Positions 13,571 through 23,460 of a DNA stretch of 64,000 nucleotides are shown here, in pieces. Positions within the stretch are counted from its first letter, which is position 1; each line of letters begins with the position of its first letter. Below the pieces are notes generated by a model. That model worked only from the letters and a program-made list of their open reading frames with translations. It did no database searches and was not told the DNA's origin. Both the position numbers and the translations under genes were made by a program. This DNA comes from Zanthoxylum bungeanum (Eukaryota; Streptophyta; Magnoliopsida; Sapindales; Rutaceae): assembly GCA_019454045.1 (NCBI GenBank), contig SKCR01023721.1:1-64000 (forward strand), in the 5' to 3' direction.

Positions 13571-13599
13571 CTTGTCCAACCACTCTAGAGGTAGACCAA

Positions 13600-13686
13600 A
13601 GGACATGTCATCATGGGGTACCATCAAAAGGACATGTCTCTCCTCCATCCAAACATCATATTTGAAGATTTGAAGAATTTACAACA
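13600..13686 (-). repeat. Copia 5' LTR remnant (87 bp)
   Basis: This matches 10902-10988 almost base for base, including the shared TTTGAAGATTTGAAG segment, and ends in ACAACA next to the target duplication. Left of 13600 the sequence changes abruptly to GAG-pre-integrase sequence, which marks the deletion junction. Confidence 0.88.
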
Positions 13687-13691
13687 AGATT

Positions 13692-14360
13692 TGATGTTGA
13701 AAGTGATGGATGTGGCATATGAGCGACAAACATCATCGCATACCATCATACTAAAATTTATCATTGTGCGATGGTCATTGATCACATGTCCATCACACTG
13801 TGGGATGAGTGTGCGACAGCGTTTATCGTTCAATGCGATATACTATGAATTCCTATATTTGATGATGGAATGTGAGTGTTTGCTATATCTGACCATGAAT
13901 TCCAAGTTTATGGTAGACAAATGAAGAAAGAATTGTCAACCAAAGAAAAATCAGTATAGTTGTAAAATATTTTTGACTGATCGGCTAGTTTGTTGCTACA
14001 CAATTGCTGCATGCCAAGTCTAATGTGTATTATGTTGTCATTTGTTTTGATTTTTACGAAAAGAATGTATTGGTTACAATATATTCACATCATGTTTATA
14101 CAGTTAGAGAAACAGATACTTGCACAGGGAAAGTAAAGTCATCGAAATACAACACAGCGAATACCTTTTACAAATGAGGAAGTGTGAATCCAACATTACT
14201 CACGTTGTAATAAACGTGATCATAATCGAAGGAATTGTACCAATCTCATTATACCTTCACATAATCATATATAAGTATACAATTTATTTGTAAGAAACAT
14301 TCAAATTTTCTCATAATATTTATGAGACTGGAATTCATTTTCATGATTGATATGTTTGTT
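13692..14360. other. Intergenic sequence, nothing supported
   Basis: No gene, structural repeat or complete mobile element is seen between the copia target duplication and the next SINE. Confidence 0.4.
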
Positions 14361-14537
14361 GCCCCCAAGGGGGTGTGGCTTGGTGGAAAATGGCTTAGGA
14401 CTTGGTTGTCAGGTATTAAGTTGGAGTTCATGAGGTGCATTTCCTTGTAAGAGTTTGGGGCAATCGGAGATTTTACGTGCTTTGCTTAACCCCGGATTGG
14501 GTGATTTGATGATAGAATTTTCAATATTTTCCAAACA
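14361..14537 (+). mobile_element. SINE, family A, copy 4
   Basis: A head GGGTGTGGCTTGGTGG is followed by a degenerate B-box (GGAGTTCATG) and the family core 'TGTAAGAGTTTGGGGCAATC', then GATTTTACGTGCTTTGCTTAA and a poor A-rich tail. A possible target duplication is GTTTGTT before 14361 and ATTTGTT after 14537. Older than the copies at 1970 and 32065. Confidence 0.65.
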
Positions 14538-14729
14538 AAATATTTGTTAAGTATGTATATATTTTGTTTCTTCTAAAAATATGGAAATCTACACATTATA
14601 CGCGGACTTTGATGCACCATATCAGTTAGACGTCACACGTTGATGCACTATAAATAAACTTATTTATAGTTAAACCCCTAATATTATATGTCGCACTATA
14701 CTGCCTCCTCGTCGCACTATATCAACTAG

Positions 14730-14942
14730 GAGTCCAAATCTTTTGTTTCATCAATTGTGCTCCACTTCGTGCTCCACCAATCAAATTTGGATAACTAATA
14801 TCTTTCATTAAATGATAGAACAATTTGATTGGTGGAGTATTAATGTCAGAGTTCTCTTATTTAACGAGAGATATTAATTGTTCAAATTTAATTGGTGGAG
14901 CACGAAGTGGAGCACAATTGATGAGACAGAAGATTTGGACTC
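14730..14942. mobile_element. Foldback MITE, Mutator-like, with 9-bp target duplication
   Basis: The first and last 59 bases are inverted copies with about four differences; each arm holds GTGCTCCACTTCGTGCTCC or its complement. The flanks ATCAACTAG (14721-14729) and ATCAATTAG (14943-14951) form a 9-bp direct repeat with one mismatch, the size typical of Mutator-like elements. The centre holds a further partial arm copy (TTTGATTGGTGGAG near 14835), so the hairpin is nested. There is no coding capacity. Confidence 0.8.
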
Positions 14943-15428
14943 ATCAATTAGATGTCACCCAATACATTTGTAAGTGCGACAGATGCATTTAGTGTGTGCC
15001 AGTTATCTGTCGCACACTAAATTGCACGAATTCACAGTAAAAGATAAGATGTGTTGAATTAAATATTTCCAATTTTGTATCATGATTTCTATAGTTTCCC
15101 AAAATAGATTATTAATTGATTTATACATATTTTCAGAAAATAATCACATAAATTGAAAATCTAAGATTTTCCATATTTTTTCAAAAGTCAGACCATATTA
15201 TAATATCTCGCCATTAAATAAATTTAAACAGATTTTTTTTCCTAAATTATTCTCCAAGTCCCGAATCAAACTGAGGTAAATGATTATACATAGTATGTAA
15301 ATTGTTGATGAACTACGCGCCATTTATTTGTTATCATACACAAATGATTATACATATTTGTGTCGCTGTCCATTTATATATGTTTGATATGTAGTGAGGG
15401 CAATTTCAGAGTTAGGTTCATTTTAGAT

Positions 15429-15433
15429 AATCA

Positions 15434-15475
<42 letters not shown>
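15429..15475. repeat. (ATT)n microsatellite
   Basis: About fifteen uninterrupted ATT units. Confidence 0.9.
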
Positions 15476-15787
15476 TTGCTTTTTTGGTGTATTTTCGATT
15501 AAAGTTTAAATCTATTTTTTAATTAAATTGACCCAAACTAGTTTAAGTCGCCTACCAGTACCTTTTATTGATATAAGTTTTTTTTTTTTTTAAATTATTG
15601 TTATTATAAAATAGGGAAAGGTGGGATATCCTTATCCCTAAAAAAGATATTGAAATATTATTAACTACTTGACATCTGGTGGGAGAGAACCAGGCCGCCA
15701 TGAGTGGATACTGCACTAAAGCCACCTAACAAATTTTGCAAATACTAAGCTATTTTTGTTAGTTATGCGGGTTAATTGGAGTCCTAA

Positions 15788-15955
15788 ATGGACATGATTT
15801 GGTGGTAAAAGAATTTAGAATTTGATTGTTAGGTCTTAAGTTTGAGTTCAGATAGTGTATTTTTTATAAGAATCTGAGACAATCGAGAATTTTATCAGTT
15901 TCGTTTAAGTTCGAGTCGAGTGATTTGACGGCGAGATTTTCAAAAAAAAAAAAAT
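15788..15955 (+). mobile_element. SINE, family A, copy 5
   Basis: It has the family head ATGATTTGGTGGTAAAAG, a B-box-like TTGAGTTCAGA, the core 'TATAAGAATCTGAGACAATC', then GTTTAAGTTCGAGTCGAG and a tail of 12 A. A clear target duplication was not found, so the exact ends are approximate. Confidence 0.7.
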
Positions 15956-16080
15956 TTGATTACTTGGTTATGAATGAACAAGGCCATACCAAACTTATCA
16001 TGATTAAGATATGTATATCTTAATCTTTATCAACTAAATGCTCAATTAGTTGATATAATTGTCCAAAAAAAGACACTATT

Positions 16081-16744
16081 GTTGAGATCATCTCAATCAA
16101 TTGTGATTAGGTGTGCTTTCTTTTATCATTTTTATAAAAGCTCAATTTAATTTCATTTCCAACTTCCGTGCCAAACTTTGAGCAGATGGGTTACTTACAC
16201 GTGTTAAGACATATAATTAAAGAAAGTGAAAAGTTTATAATATTGTGTGTAATTGATTGAGTGATGGGTCCTCCTTTGGTAAAAGAGTTTGCTACATGTC
16301 AAAATCATATGTATATTCATTGCTCTCATAATCCAATTTGTTTTTCTTAGGGTTGGTTGGATTTGATCAAGTGGGGAAACCCAATTTTCACCTTGGTTCT
16401 AGTGAACTCATTTCTTAATTAATAACCTAATGTTTTGAGCATTTTTTTTTAATTGTGAAATAAACACGGCTTTCATATATTTACAAAACTAGTAAGAGAA
16501 GAAAAGGAAGAAGAAAGCAAAGCTTCAATTGTTTTCATAAGATATTTCAAGGGGGTTATTGACTTATTGGAGCTTGATGGGTAAGTAAGTTTGACTATAT
16601 AAGGAGCTAAGGAAGTAGTCTCAAATCATTTGTAACATTTGTATGGTTATGAAATAAAGAAACTCTTCTTCTTTGAGAGCTTGCGTGTTCTATACTTTTC
16701 AAAGTTTTTAGATTGACGAATTAGCATTACGTGGCATCAGACTC
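16081..16744 (+). mobile_element. Degenerate copia-type LTR with primer-binding site
   Basis: A likely 5' LTR runs from TGTTGAGATCATCTC at 16081 to about 16730. It contains a TATA box (ACTATATAAGG near 16595) and a polyadenylation signal (GAAATAAAG near 16650). Just after it, TGGCATCAGACTC (16732-16744) resembles the initiator-Met tRNA primer site TGGTATCAGAGC used by copia elements. No internal coding region or second LTR follows, so only this end of an element remains. The start is inferred. Confidence 0.5.
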
Positions 16745-18090
16745 TAAGTCTCAGTCTTGATCTTATCTTTCTTTCTTTTAATTAAATAAATTTTAACAAC
16801 TTTGGATTTAGGACTTATTTTCATACACTGTGAGGGGATGAACCATATTTTTTTTTTTTGCTTAAATATAATATATGTATGATAAAAAAATCTAATTAAA
16901 AATTATGTTATTTTATATATTGATGTCTGTATTTTTTTATCTTTTCGCAATATATCTTTATTTTACCTTCATTAAAAATGGTAAATACATACATATATAT
17001 ATGATTCTTATTTTAATAAAATAAGAAACAAATTAAAAAATTATCGATAATTTTTTCGCTTTTTGCTTCTTTTCTTTTAATTTTAGCCAAAAATAATTTC
17101 ATCTTATAATTTTTCGGACAAAAAATGGACGATAAACAAATTTGGGCGACAGTTGAAGCTTGTGTCTATAATAATGATATTTGAGTCCATTAATTTATCT
17201 CATCAGCTCCACTTTTCAATTATCCTCATTTATTTTCAAATTTATATTTATAAAAAAAAAATAAATAAATGTTTTTTTCCTTCCCTCTAATCTTCTCTCA
17301 ATTAAACTTATGTCTTCCATAAATGGTGCCAACAATGTTTGGTTTGGTCCAGCCAAAATATTTGGTTCTTCGATAGTAATTTAAAAATCATAACACTGTA
17401 TTCATCAACAACTAAAAATGAATTATTAATTGATTATAGGCCCCCAGTGGGCTTCATCAGGTGATTTTTAAATAGTTATATTTAGATTACCATATGAGTT
17501 GGAGTTTTGATAAAGCAAGAGAATAAAAATTAAATTTACGCTTTGACCACCACTTTATTTTTGGAAAAAACTAAAAATGAATGAATTATTCATTTTGCTC
17601 TGTGTATTAGTTGAGAAACAAACGATTTTATGGCAGAAAAGCTCGGGCCTGATTAATTTGGGATAAAAAAATCTTGGGCTGCGCCCTAGATTTAGAAGCC
17701 CGGCTCGGGCTTAAATAAATTGTCTTTACATATAGTGTGAATGTATTTTATATTTTATATTTGTATGTTTTGTATTTTTTATTTTTAAAAAACGGGCCGG
17801 ATAAAACCCGGGTCCAGACCCGATTTTTATTTTCTTTGATAAGCTCAGTCTGAGCCCAACCCATTAACACCCTTAATTTTATCTACAAACAAAAGCTTAA
17901 CACTCTTTGGAGACCTTTTTTTTTTTTTTTTTTTTTAAAGCCCTTTTTGTAGGGGAAAAAAAGGTAAAACACAGGCTTAATAGAGAGAAGACGAGGGGGG
18001 AAAATAAAAAATATTTATTATTAGTAATTTTTAATAAGGATAATTTTTTTTAATTACAAAGAGAGGCGGATGAGATGATGAGATAAATTA
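16745..18090. other. Intergenic AT-rich sequence
   Basis: No gene is seen. At 17640-17860 there are paired GCCCGGCTCGGGC and GGGCCGG / CCCGGGTCC motifs of the kind found in old plant DNA-transposon remnants, but no ends or target duplication could be set. Confidence 0.4.
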
Positions 18091-18137
18091 ATGGGTGAAA
18101 ATATCCACTCTTACATCCCAGTACTTTGATATTATAT

Positions 18138-18161
18138 TGGGCCCATCAGGCTTGAGGCCCA
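18138..18161 (+). promoter_or_regulatory. Paired site II (TGGGCC) elements upstream of the NEPRO-like gene
   Basis: TGGGCCCA (18138-18145) and GGCCCA (18156-18161) are site II motifs, bound by TCP-family factors and common in promoters of plant ribosome-biogenesis and translation genes. They lie about 200 bp before a TATA-rich stretch (18345-18375) that precedes the probable 5' UTR. That UTR carries a (CCG)n run near 18455-18472. Confidence 0.5.
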
Positions 18162-18923
18162 TGAGCCAGAGCCCGGGTAGGTGCCATTTGGCAAACGTAT
18201 CCTTTTACAAGAAAACGGAGAATAAAAACGCAATGAAACGTTACATCGTTTCGTTGTTTTCAACTGGATCCCTGCCGTCATTCTCCGTTAAAATGCTTCT
18301 AAAAATTAGGGACAAATTAGGAATTGCATCCTTGACTCTCTTGTGATATATATATGACTCGCAATATATATATTTTTTTTAGCACTCTCGTGCGATTTTT
18401 TCCAGCCGTCGACATAAAAGAGAAGCAAGCTGCCGCGAGCTCCAGTAATCCACCACCGCCGCCGCCGCCGCTACTTCTGCCGTTCTCAGAGCTTTCCAAC
18501 AGAGATTTCAGATTCATCACTCACTGGCGAGTTCTCTTCCTTAAACTCTCTTTATATGTATAAATACCCCGTGTGGTGTATGTGCGTTCGTAGCTGTGTC
18601 TGTGTCTGTGTCTATGCAATTATTTTTTGTGTTTTCGTTTGTTCAAAAGTATTACCAAATTTCTTGTAAGTTTTCCATGGTTGGTTACACGGTTAGGCTT
18701 GTATTTGATGTGATGATTTAGTGTGTTTTATGCTAGGGAGATTGTGCATACCTTGTGTTCGAGGGAATGGCTGAGTGATCTGAGCTCAAGGCATTGGTCT
18801 ATTTGTCTGTTTTTGTTAAATTGATTGCTAAATAGTAAATATGTCTAAATTCTGAACCTTAGATAAGCTTGAGTTGGAACGGGGTTTCTGTGTGCAAGAG
18901 TTGAGAGTTGAAAGAAGTAATAT

Positions 18924-21900
18924 ATGGATTCAGAGATTGAAGATCTTGAAGAGAAACTCAAGTCTTTGTTGGGGCAGCTTCAAGCAGAGTGTGGCATTTT
19001 CGAAAGACTTGTTTACAAGAACAAGAACCAGCATCGAAGATCCTCTTATTTTCAATATCTACTCAAGGTTAGTTTTAACTTGTTATTAATATCATAATAG
19101 GTTTTCTAGGTTATGTTGTATGAAAATTGAGAAACTGAGGAGTCTTTCTACAGCTGAAATTTTCTGTTTGGTTGCTGGGAAAATGAAGGAAAAGAAACAA
19201 TAGTTGGATGAAACTATTTCATTATTATATATATATATATGTTTTACTTTTTGAATCAGTAGAGAAGAACGAGCCATGAAAAATTTGGCAAAGTAGCTGT
19301 AATGGGTATGCCGGTGGTGTGTTTTTGTTGAGTTAGCTTATAATGAACTGCATAAAAATTAAAATTTGATTTTCTCAGCAACTAAACAATAAACAGAGAA
19401 TAAGCATATATGTAATAAATTGATGCATTCTTGCTGGCAATGTGTTGCTTATGAAATTTTGGATGTTAGGTGAGGAGGGATTTGAGACTTTTGCAGTCAG
19501 CTAAGTTGGAGGAGTTATTGGCTTCTTGCTTTCAAGTGATAACAGAAAAGAAACCTAAGCAAAAGGTACATCTTTTAGAAAGGTAAATTTTATCTTTAAG
19601 ATATATGCTTGGACCTCAATATGTTAATCAACCCCTATTATGCATATTTTACAGTATATATCTGAATCTGAAATATGCTTGCTAAGAATAGATGAAAAAA
19701 TGTATAATGAAATTATGGGTGTTTTAGGTAGGATATTTGGATTCGAACTTCAAAGAGAAGGATAAGAAATATGCACATAGATATTGTTCTTTTGGTGTTT
19801 GTATTGCTCAATACCAATGCAAATGGCTTCAGGGGAAAGGAGGAATATCATGGCTGTGCTCATGTTCTGAGATTCACTGAAAATCAATATGATAACCTAC
19901 CTATCTGAAAAATAATTGGTGGTTTTTGCTTTAAGAAAATGTTATACATTTGTTAATCTGTCTCAGTTTGAAGAGGAGAAAATGTGATGCTGGAAAACAT
20001 AATTTTATGGAGCGACTTTTAGGAGCTGCACGTTTACTGTCACAGGTATTGTTCTTTCCCCCACCCCACCCTCTTATCATTTTATATTCTTTCCTTTTTT
20101 TTCATTATTAATCCTTGATGCTTTGTTTAAATTGTAGATGGTCGAGCCAATGTTGAAGGCAGCTACGTATCCTTACTTTGATATTTTAAATTTTTCTCCT
20201 TTCTTTCTTTCTTAGTTTTGTTTTGTTTTGTTTTGTTTTTTTTTCCACACACCTAATGTAAATCCCACCCCATTCCACCCACCCCCATGCACAAGCTAAA
20301 ATTAAAGAAATTTCCCCTTCTTGGTTTGTTTGTGGGGAATCGATCCCTTGACCTTTTGCTTCCATTGCAAGAACCAAAACAACTAGGCTACCGTTTGGGA
20401 ATGTTTGATATTTTTAACATTTGACTGCATTTTATTGCTTAAAATGATTACAAATAAAAGATAAATTGGAACTTGATTATGTTGTCGCTGCACAAGGGCT
20501 ACACTACATCAATCATATTTCAAGCATTCGTTCATTTGTCAAATCTGTCTACTCATTGGACACTGTTCCTGCTTTACTACTGTTGTACACTTATTCAGTT
20601 AGTAGTCATTCTAGTTTATATCAATGCTTTAAAGAGCCTTGTTAACCAGGTTAATTTGCCACCATCAATATGTCTTTTATATTTATTTTTGAAAAAAGAA
20701 TAAAAAAGGAACAACAAGGTCCCTCCACAGTTTTATTAGCTTTTGGTGTTTCGTAATTGTTTATATGCACTCTCTTTCATCTCATGAGGCAAATATGCAG
20801 AAAGGCTGCCTGTACATGTGGTTCATTACCTATATAGAGATTGTTAGTTTGATGGAAGTAAAAATCAAGGAAATGGCATAATATTTCTTGTTTCATTCTT
20901 GACTACTTTTCAGTGAGGTATCTATTTTGCTTGCTCGTTCATTTTTTATGGGATTTTCTCTGACAATTTTGGCTCTGCTTGCACGGCTTCGTGTTTTGGT
21001 TCAACAAGTAAGCTGCAGTTCATTTTCTAAAGTTGCATTATATTTCACATTCATCTTGCAGTGGCAAGGCAAGTTGAGTTAATTCATAGCATGCAAGATG
21101 TTATAAGAAACGGAATAGATGTGGTTTTTGGCATGGATATGGAGACTGCTTTGATATTGCATTTGAAGCATGAAACCATCCTTGATCTTGTGACTAAATA
21201 CAAAGATATGAAAATTATAAACCTGCTTTTCTTAGAATATTGCTACCGTTATGACTATCCTCAAAAACATCAACTGTTGGTGGTTTCAAGTTTTATAGCT
21301 TCTCCTAAGTTAGTGCCTAATAGTTGGGCAGTCTAGGTTATGCAGGATTTATTGCAGAGGTTGGGAGCATAAATTCCTCTTAGTGAGTGGAGAACTGATT
21401 TTTGTTTTTTCAATTTTTCTCCAGATATTACTGGATGTTGTGTCAGTATTCAACAGGGTTTCTTCTTTCTCCCAAAAGAAGCATTCTGTAAAAATAAATC
21501 TGGAAGGAGTTGAGGTTAGGCTGTCTTTTAAAATTTGCAAATCATTCATTCATGTCTGAAGCTGTCTACTGATGTCCTTTTGGTTATATGCTTGCTTACC
21601 CCTTTTTTGTCAACATTGACGCAGGTATACAGGGAGTTCTATCCAGTAAATGAGGAATACATCACCCTAGAATGTGTTTGGAATACGGACAAGTTTGAAT
21701 TACTTGAGAGATCTCATAAGAGTGAGAAGAAAAGTAAAGAAGGAGATGTGGAAAACGATCTTCCTCTTGGAGATTCTGTTGTACGGTACCAGAGTATTGA
21801 GTCTTTTCTTGGGGGTAAGAATGTCCATGACTCCTTGTATTCCTATATTCTGTTTTATATGTCTACTTCTCTGCTGATTTATGTGATTCTGGTGTTATTT

Positions 21901-22316
21901 CTCCCCCCAAAATATATACATCAATTTAAGATGATGAACTCGATCATGAGAAGGCAGATGTGGACGGAGAAGGTCCCGTTGACAAGACCAAATTGTTAGC
22001 AAGCCCTTCAATTCAGAGCGTTGACGTAAACCAGGTTGACAATAATCTGAAAGTGGGAGAAATCTCAGGCACATCAGCAGACACTGGCCAAAACCTCAAC
22101 TTGGAAAGTGGCTTGCTTGCAACATCAAGCTCAAATCTTTTGAAAGTCCAGTCTTGTGCTAAGAAAGTGGCATTTGTCTCAGTCAAAAGACCTGCGCCAG
22201 TAACATCAGATTCATTAGAGCTTCAAATAAAAGATCCTGAAAAGAAAAGTGACGATAAGGAAGATAAATTTTACAACCTACTCAACGGTGGAAACCTCAA
22301 AGACAGTCTCTTCTGA
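18924..22316 (+). CDS. Nucleolus and neural progenitor protein-like (NEPRO domain)
   Basis: The animal homologue NEPRO is a nucleolar factor linked to assembly of RNase P/MRP; the plant member is probably nucleolar too, by inference. Eight exons, 18924-19067, 19470-19582, 19967-20045, 20138-20166, 20914-21007, 21425-21514, 21625-21814 and 21931-22316, join in matching phases to give 374 residues. Residues 1-205 are the NEPRO N-terminal domain: a coiled start (DLEEKLKSLLGQLQAECG), the motif YKNKNQHRRSSYFQYLLK, LESLKRRKC, ERLLGAARLLSQ, a hydrophobic helix rich in L and A, and YRE FYP...LECVW. Exon 2 uses the second of two GT sites, because only that one keeps the frame. Residues 206-374 are acidic, polar and poorly conserved. 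Intron 4 carries a SINE. Confidence 0.88.
20217..20400 (-). mobile_element. SINE-like insertion in an intron of the NEPRO-like gene
   Basis: On the minus strand an A-box-like GGTAGCCTAGTTG is followed about 35 bp later by a B-box-like GGGATCGATTCC, then a body ending GTGTGTGG and an A-rich (AAAAC)n tail, visible as (TTTTG)n on the plus strand near 20217. It differs in sequence from family A. A target duplication was not identified. Confidence 0.6.
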
Positions 22317-23460
22317 ATTTTATTTCACCCTTTTGTTATTTATTTCACTAGGTCCAGAAAATTAGATAGAAACAGAAATCCTGGATCAAATATCTTCTCT
22401 GGGTTTTCTAAAGTTTTGCTCGAGTTATTTCTAATCTCAGCAACTCGTCATAGTCATAGACAAGGGACGAAATTACAAATTACATCCAATCATAGATGTG
22501 AGAGAACATTGAGTTGAATGAAAAGTCCATTTAATTTATTTATTTTTATTTTTTTTAACTTCATATGCAGAATTGTTTGGTTGCAAAATTTACAGTTGAA
22601 TTGACTGTTCAAGCTTATTTGATATTTGCACTCACCATCCAACGTGTATTTTTGAAGTGAGTTTGGAAGTATTATTTCATTAGAAAACTAAATAAATAGG
22701 AATAAGAATATCTTATCTGATAAAATGCATTTTGTAAGACTATCATCAATTGCTTCTCTAAAAGGTAATAATTTTAAGTAGGGGTGATGAGTTTGTTTGG
22801 CCCCTCTCGGAGATGAGTTAAAAAAGGTTTGAGTCTGATTTTTGTTAATAAAATTTATATTTTTTAATTTTAAATACATATATTTATAATTAAATTTTTA
22901 AAGTTTAATTTTTTTTTTAAAAATAAAATAAAAAATTCTTATTTTTTTTCATTTTTAAATATTAAAAAAATTTAAAAAAAAAAAAAAAAAATCTTTTTTT
23001 GAAGAGTCAGCCGGCCGTTGTTATATAAGTCAAGAAAGTCAAGTTTGCATTATATTAATTTTATATTTTTTTCATAACCCGTTACCCGTCCGAATAAAGA
23101 AAGGTTGTGTTAGTTTTCAATTATTAAATTTTTATAATGATGATCTTAAATAAAATTTTGTTAATAGATCTGTATTTTAATGAGATTGTAGATAGTATAC
23201 AATGATATGTAGTTACACTCAGGCTCAGCTGATGGGAAAATGATTTGTCTGGTTTGTCAATATATATTTGAAAGCAGATTTACGAAAAAGGACTCGACTT
23301 CTGTGTTGTATAAAAGTCTTCTAAACTTTACATGAGGATTTTTTGGTCAGATGTAATAGAACTTTTAAGTGATAGGAGAAGCATAATCACATGGTTAGTG
23401 ACAGCTTAAAAAATAGTGAGGTATTGAAAGAGAGGAAGAAATAAAGAAATTGAAAAAGCA
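22317..23460. other. Intergenic: 3' UTR and AT-rich sequence
   Basis: The first 200 bases are the likely 3' UTR of the NEPRO-like gene. From 22850 to 23000 the sequence is almost pure A/T with homopolymer runs. The last 150 bases before 23461 are probably the lipocalin promoter and 5' UTR. Confidence 0.45.

Larger units (their letters stand above)
10397..13686 (-). mobile_element. Ty1/copia LTR retrotransposon with large internal deletion
   Basis: The element lies on the minus strand and is bounded by the 5-bp target duplication AGATT at 10392-10396 and 13687-13691. The full 3' LTR is 10397-10988, beginning TGTTGGAT and ending TTACAACA on the plus strand. The purine tract (GTGGGGGA on the minus strand) adjoins it at 10989-11000. 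Inside are pol remnants in the copia order GAG-pre-integrase, integrase, reverse transcriptase, RNase H. At the other end only 87 bp of the 5' LTR survive (13600-13686), so the rest of that LTR, the primer site, gag and protease were lost in one deletion after insertion. It cannot move by itself. Confidence 0.92.

Noticed and set aside
17640..17860. Paired CCCGGGC / GCCCGGG motifs
   Set aside because: Suggestive of a DNA-transposon remnant, but no terminal repeats or target duplication could be fixed.
21061..21336. 91-codon open frame in the intron after exon 5 of the NEPRO-like gene
   Set aside because: It lacks an ATG start, and using it as an exon breaks the otherwise perfect phase between the exons ending 21007 and starting 21425. 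No family was recognised.
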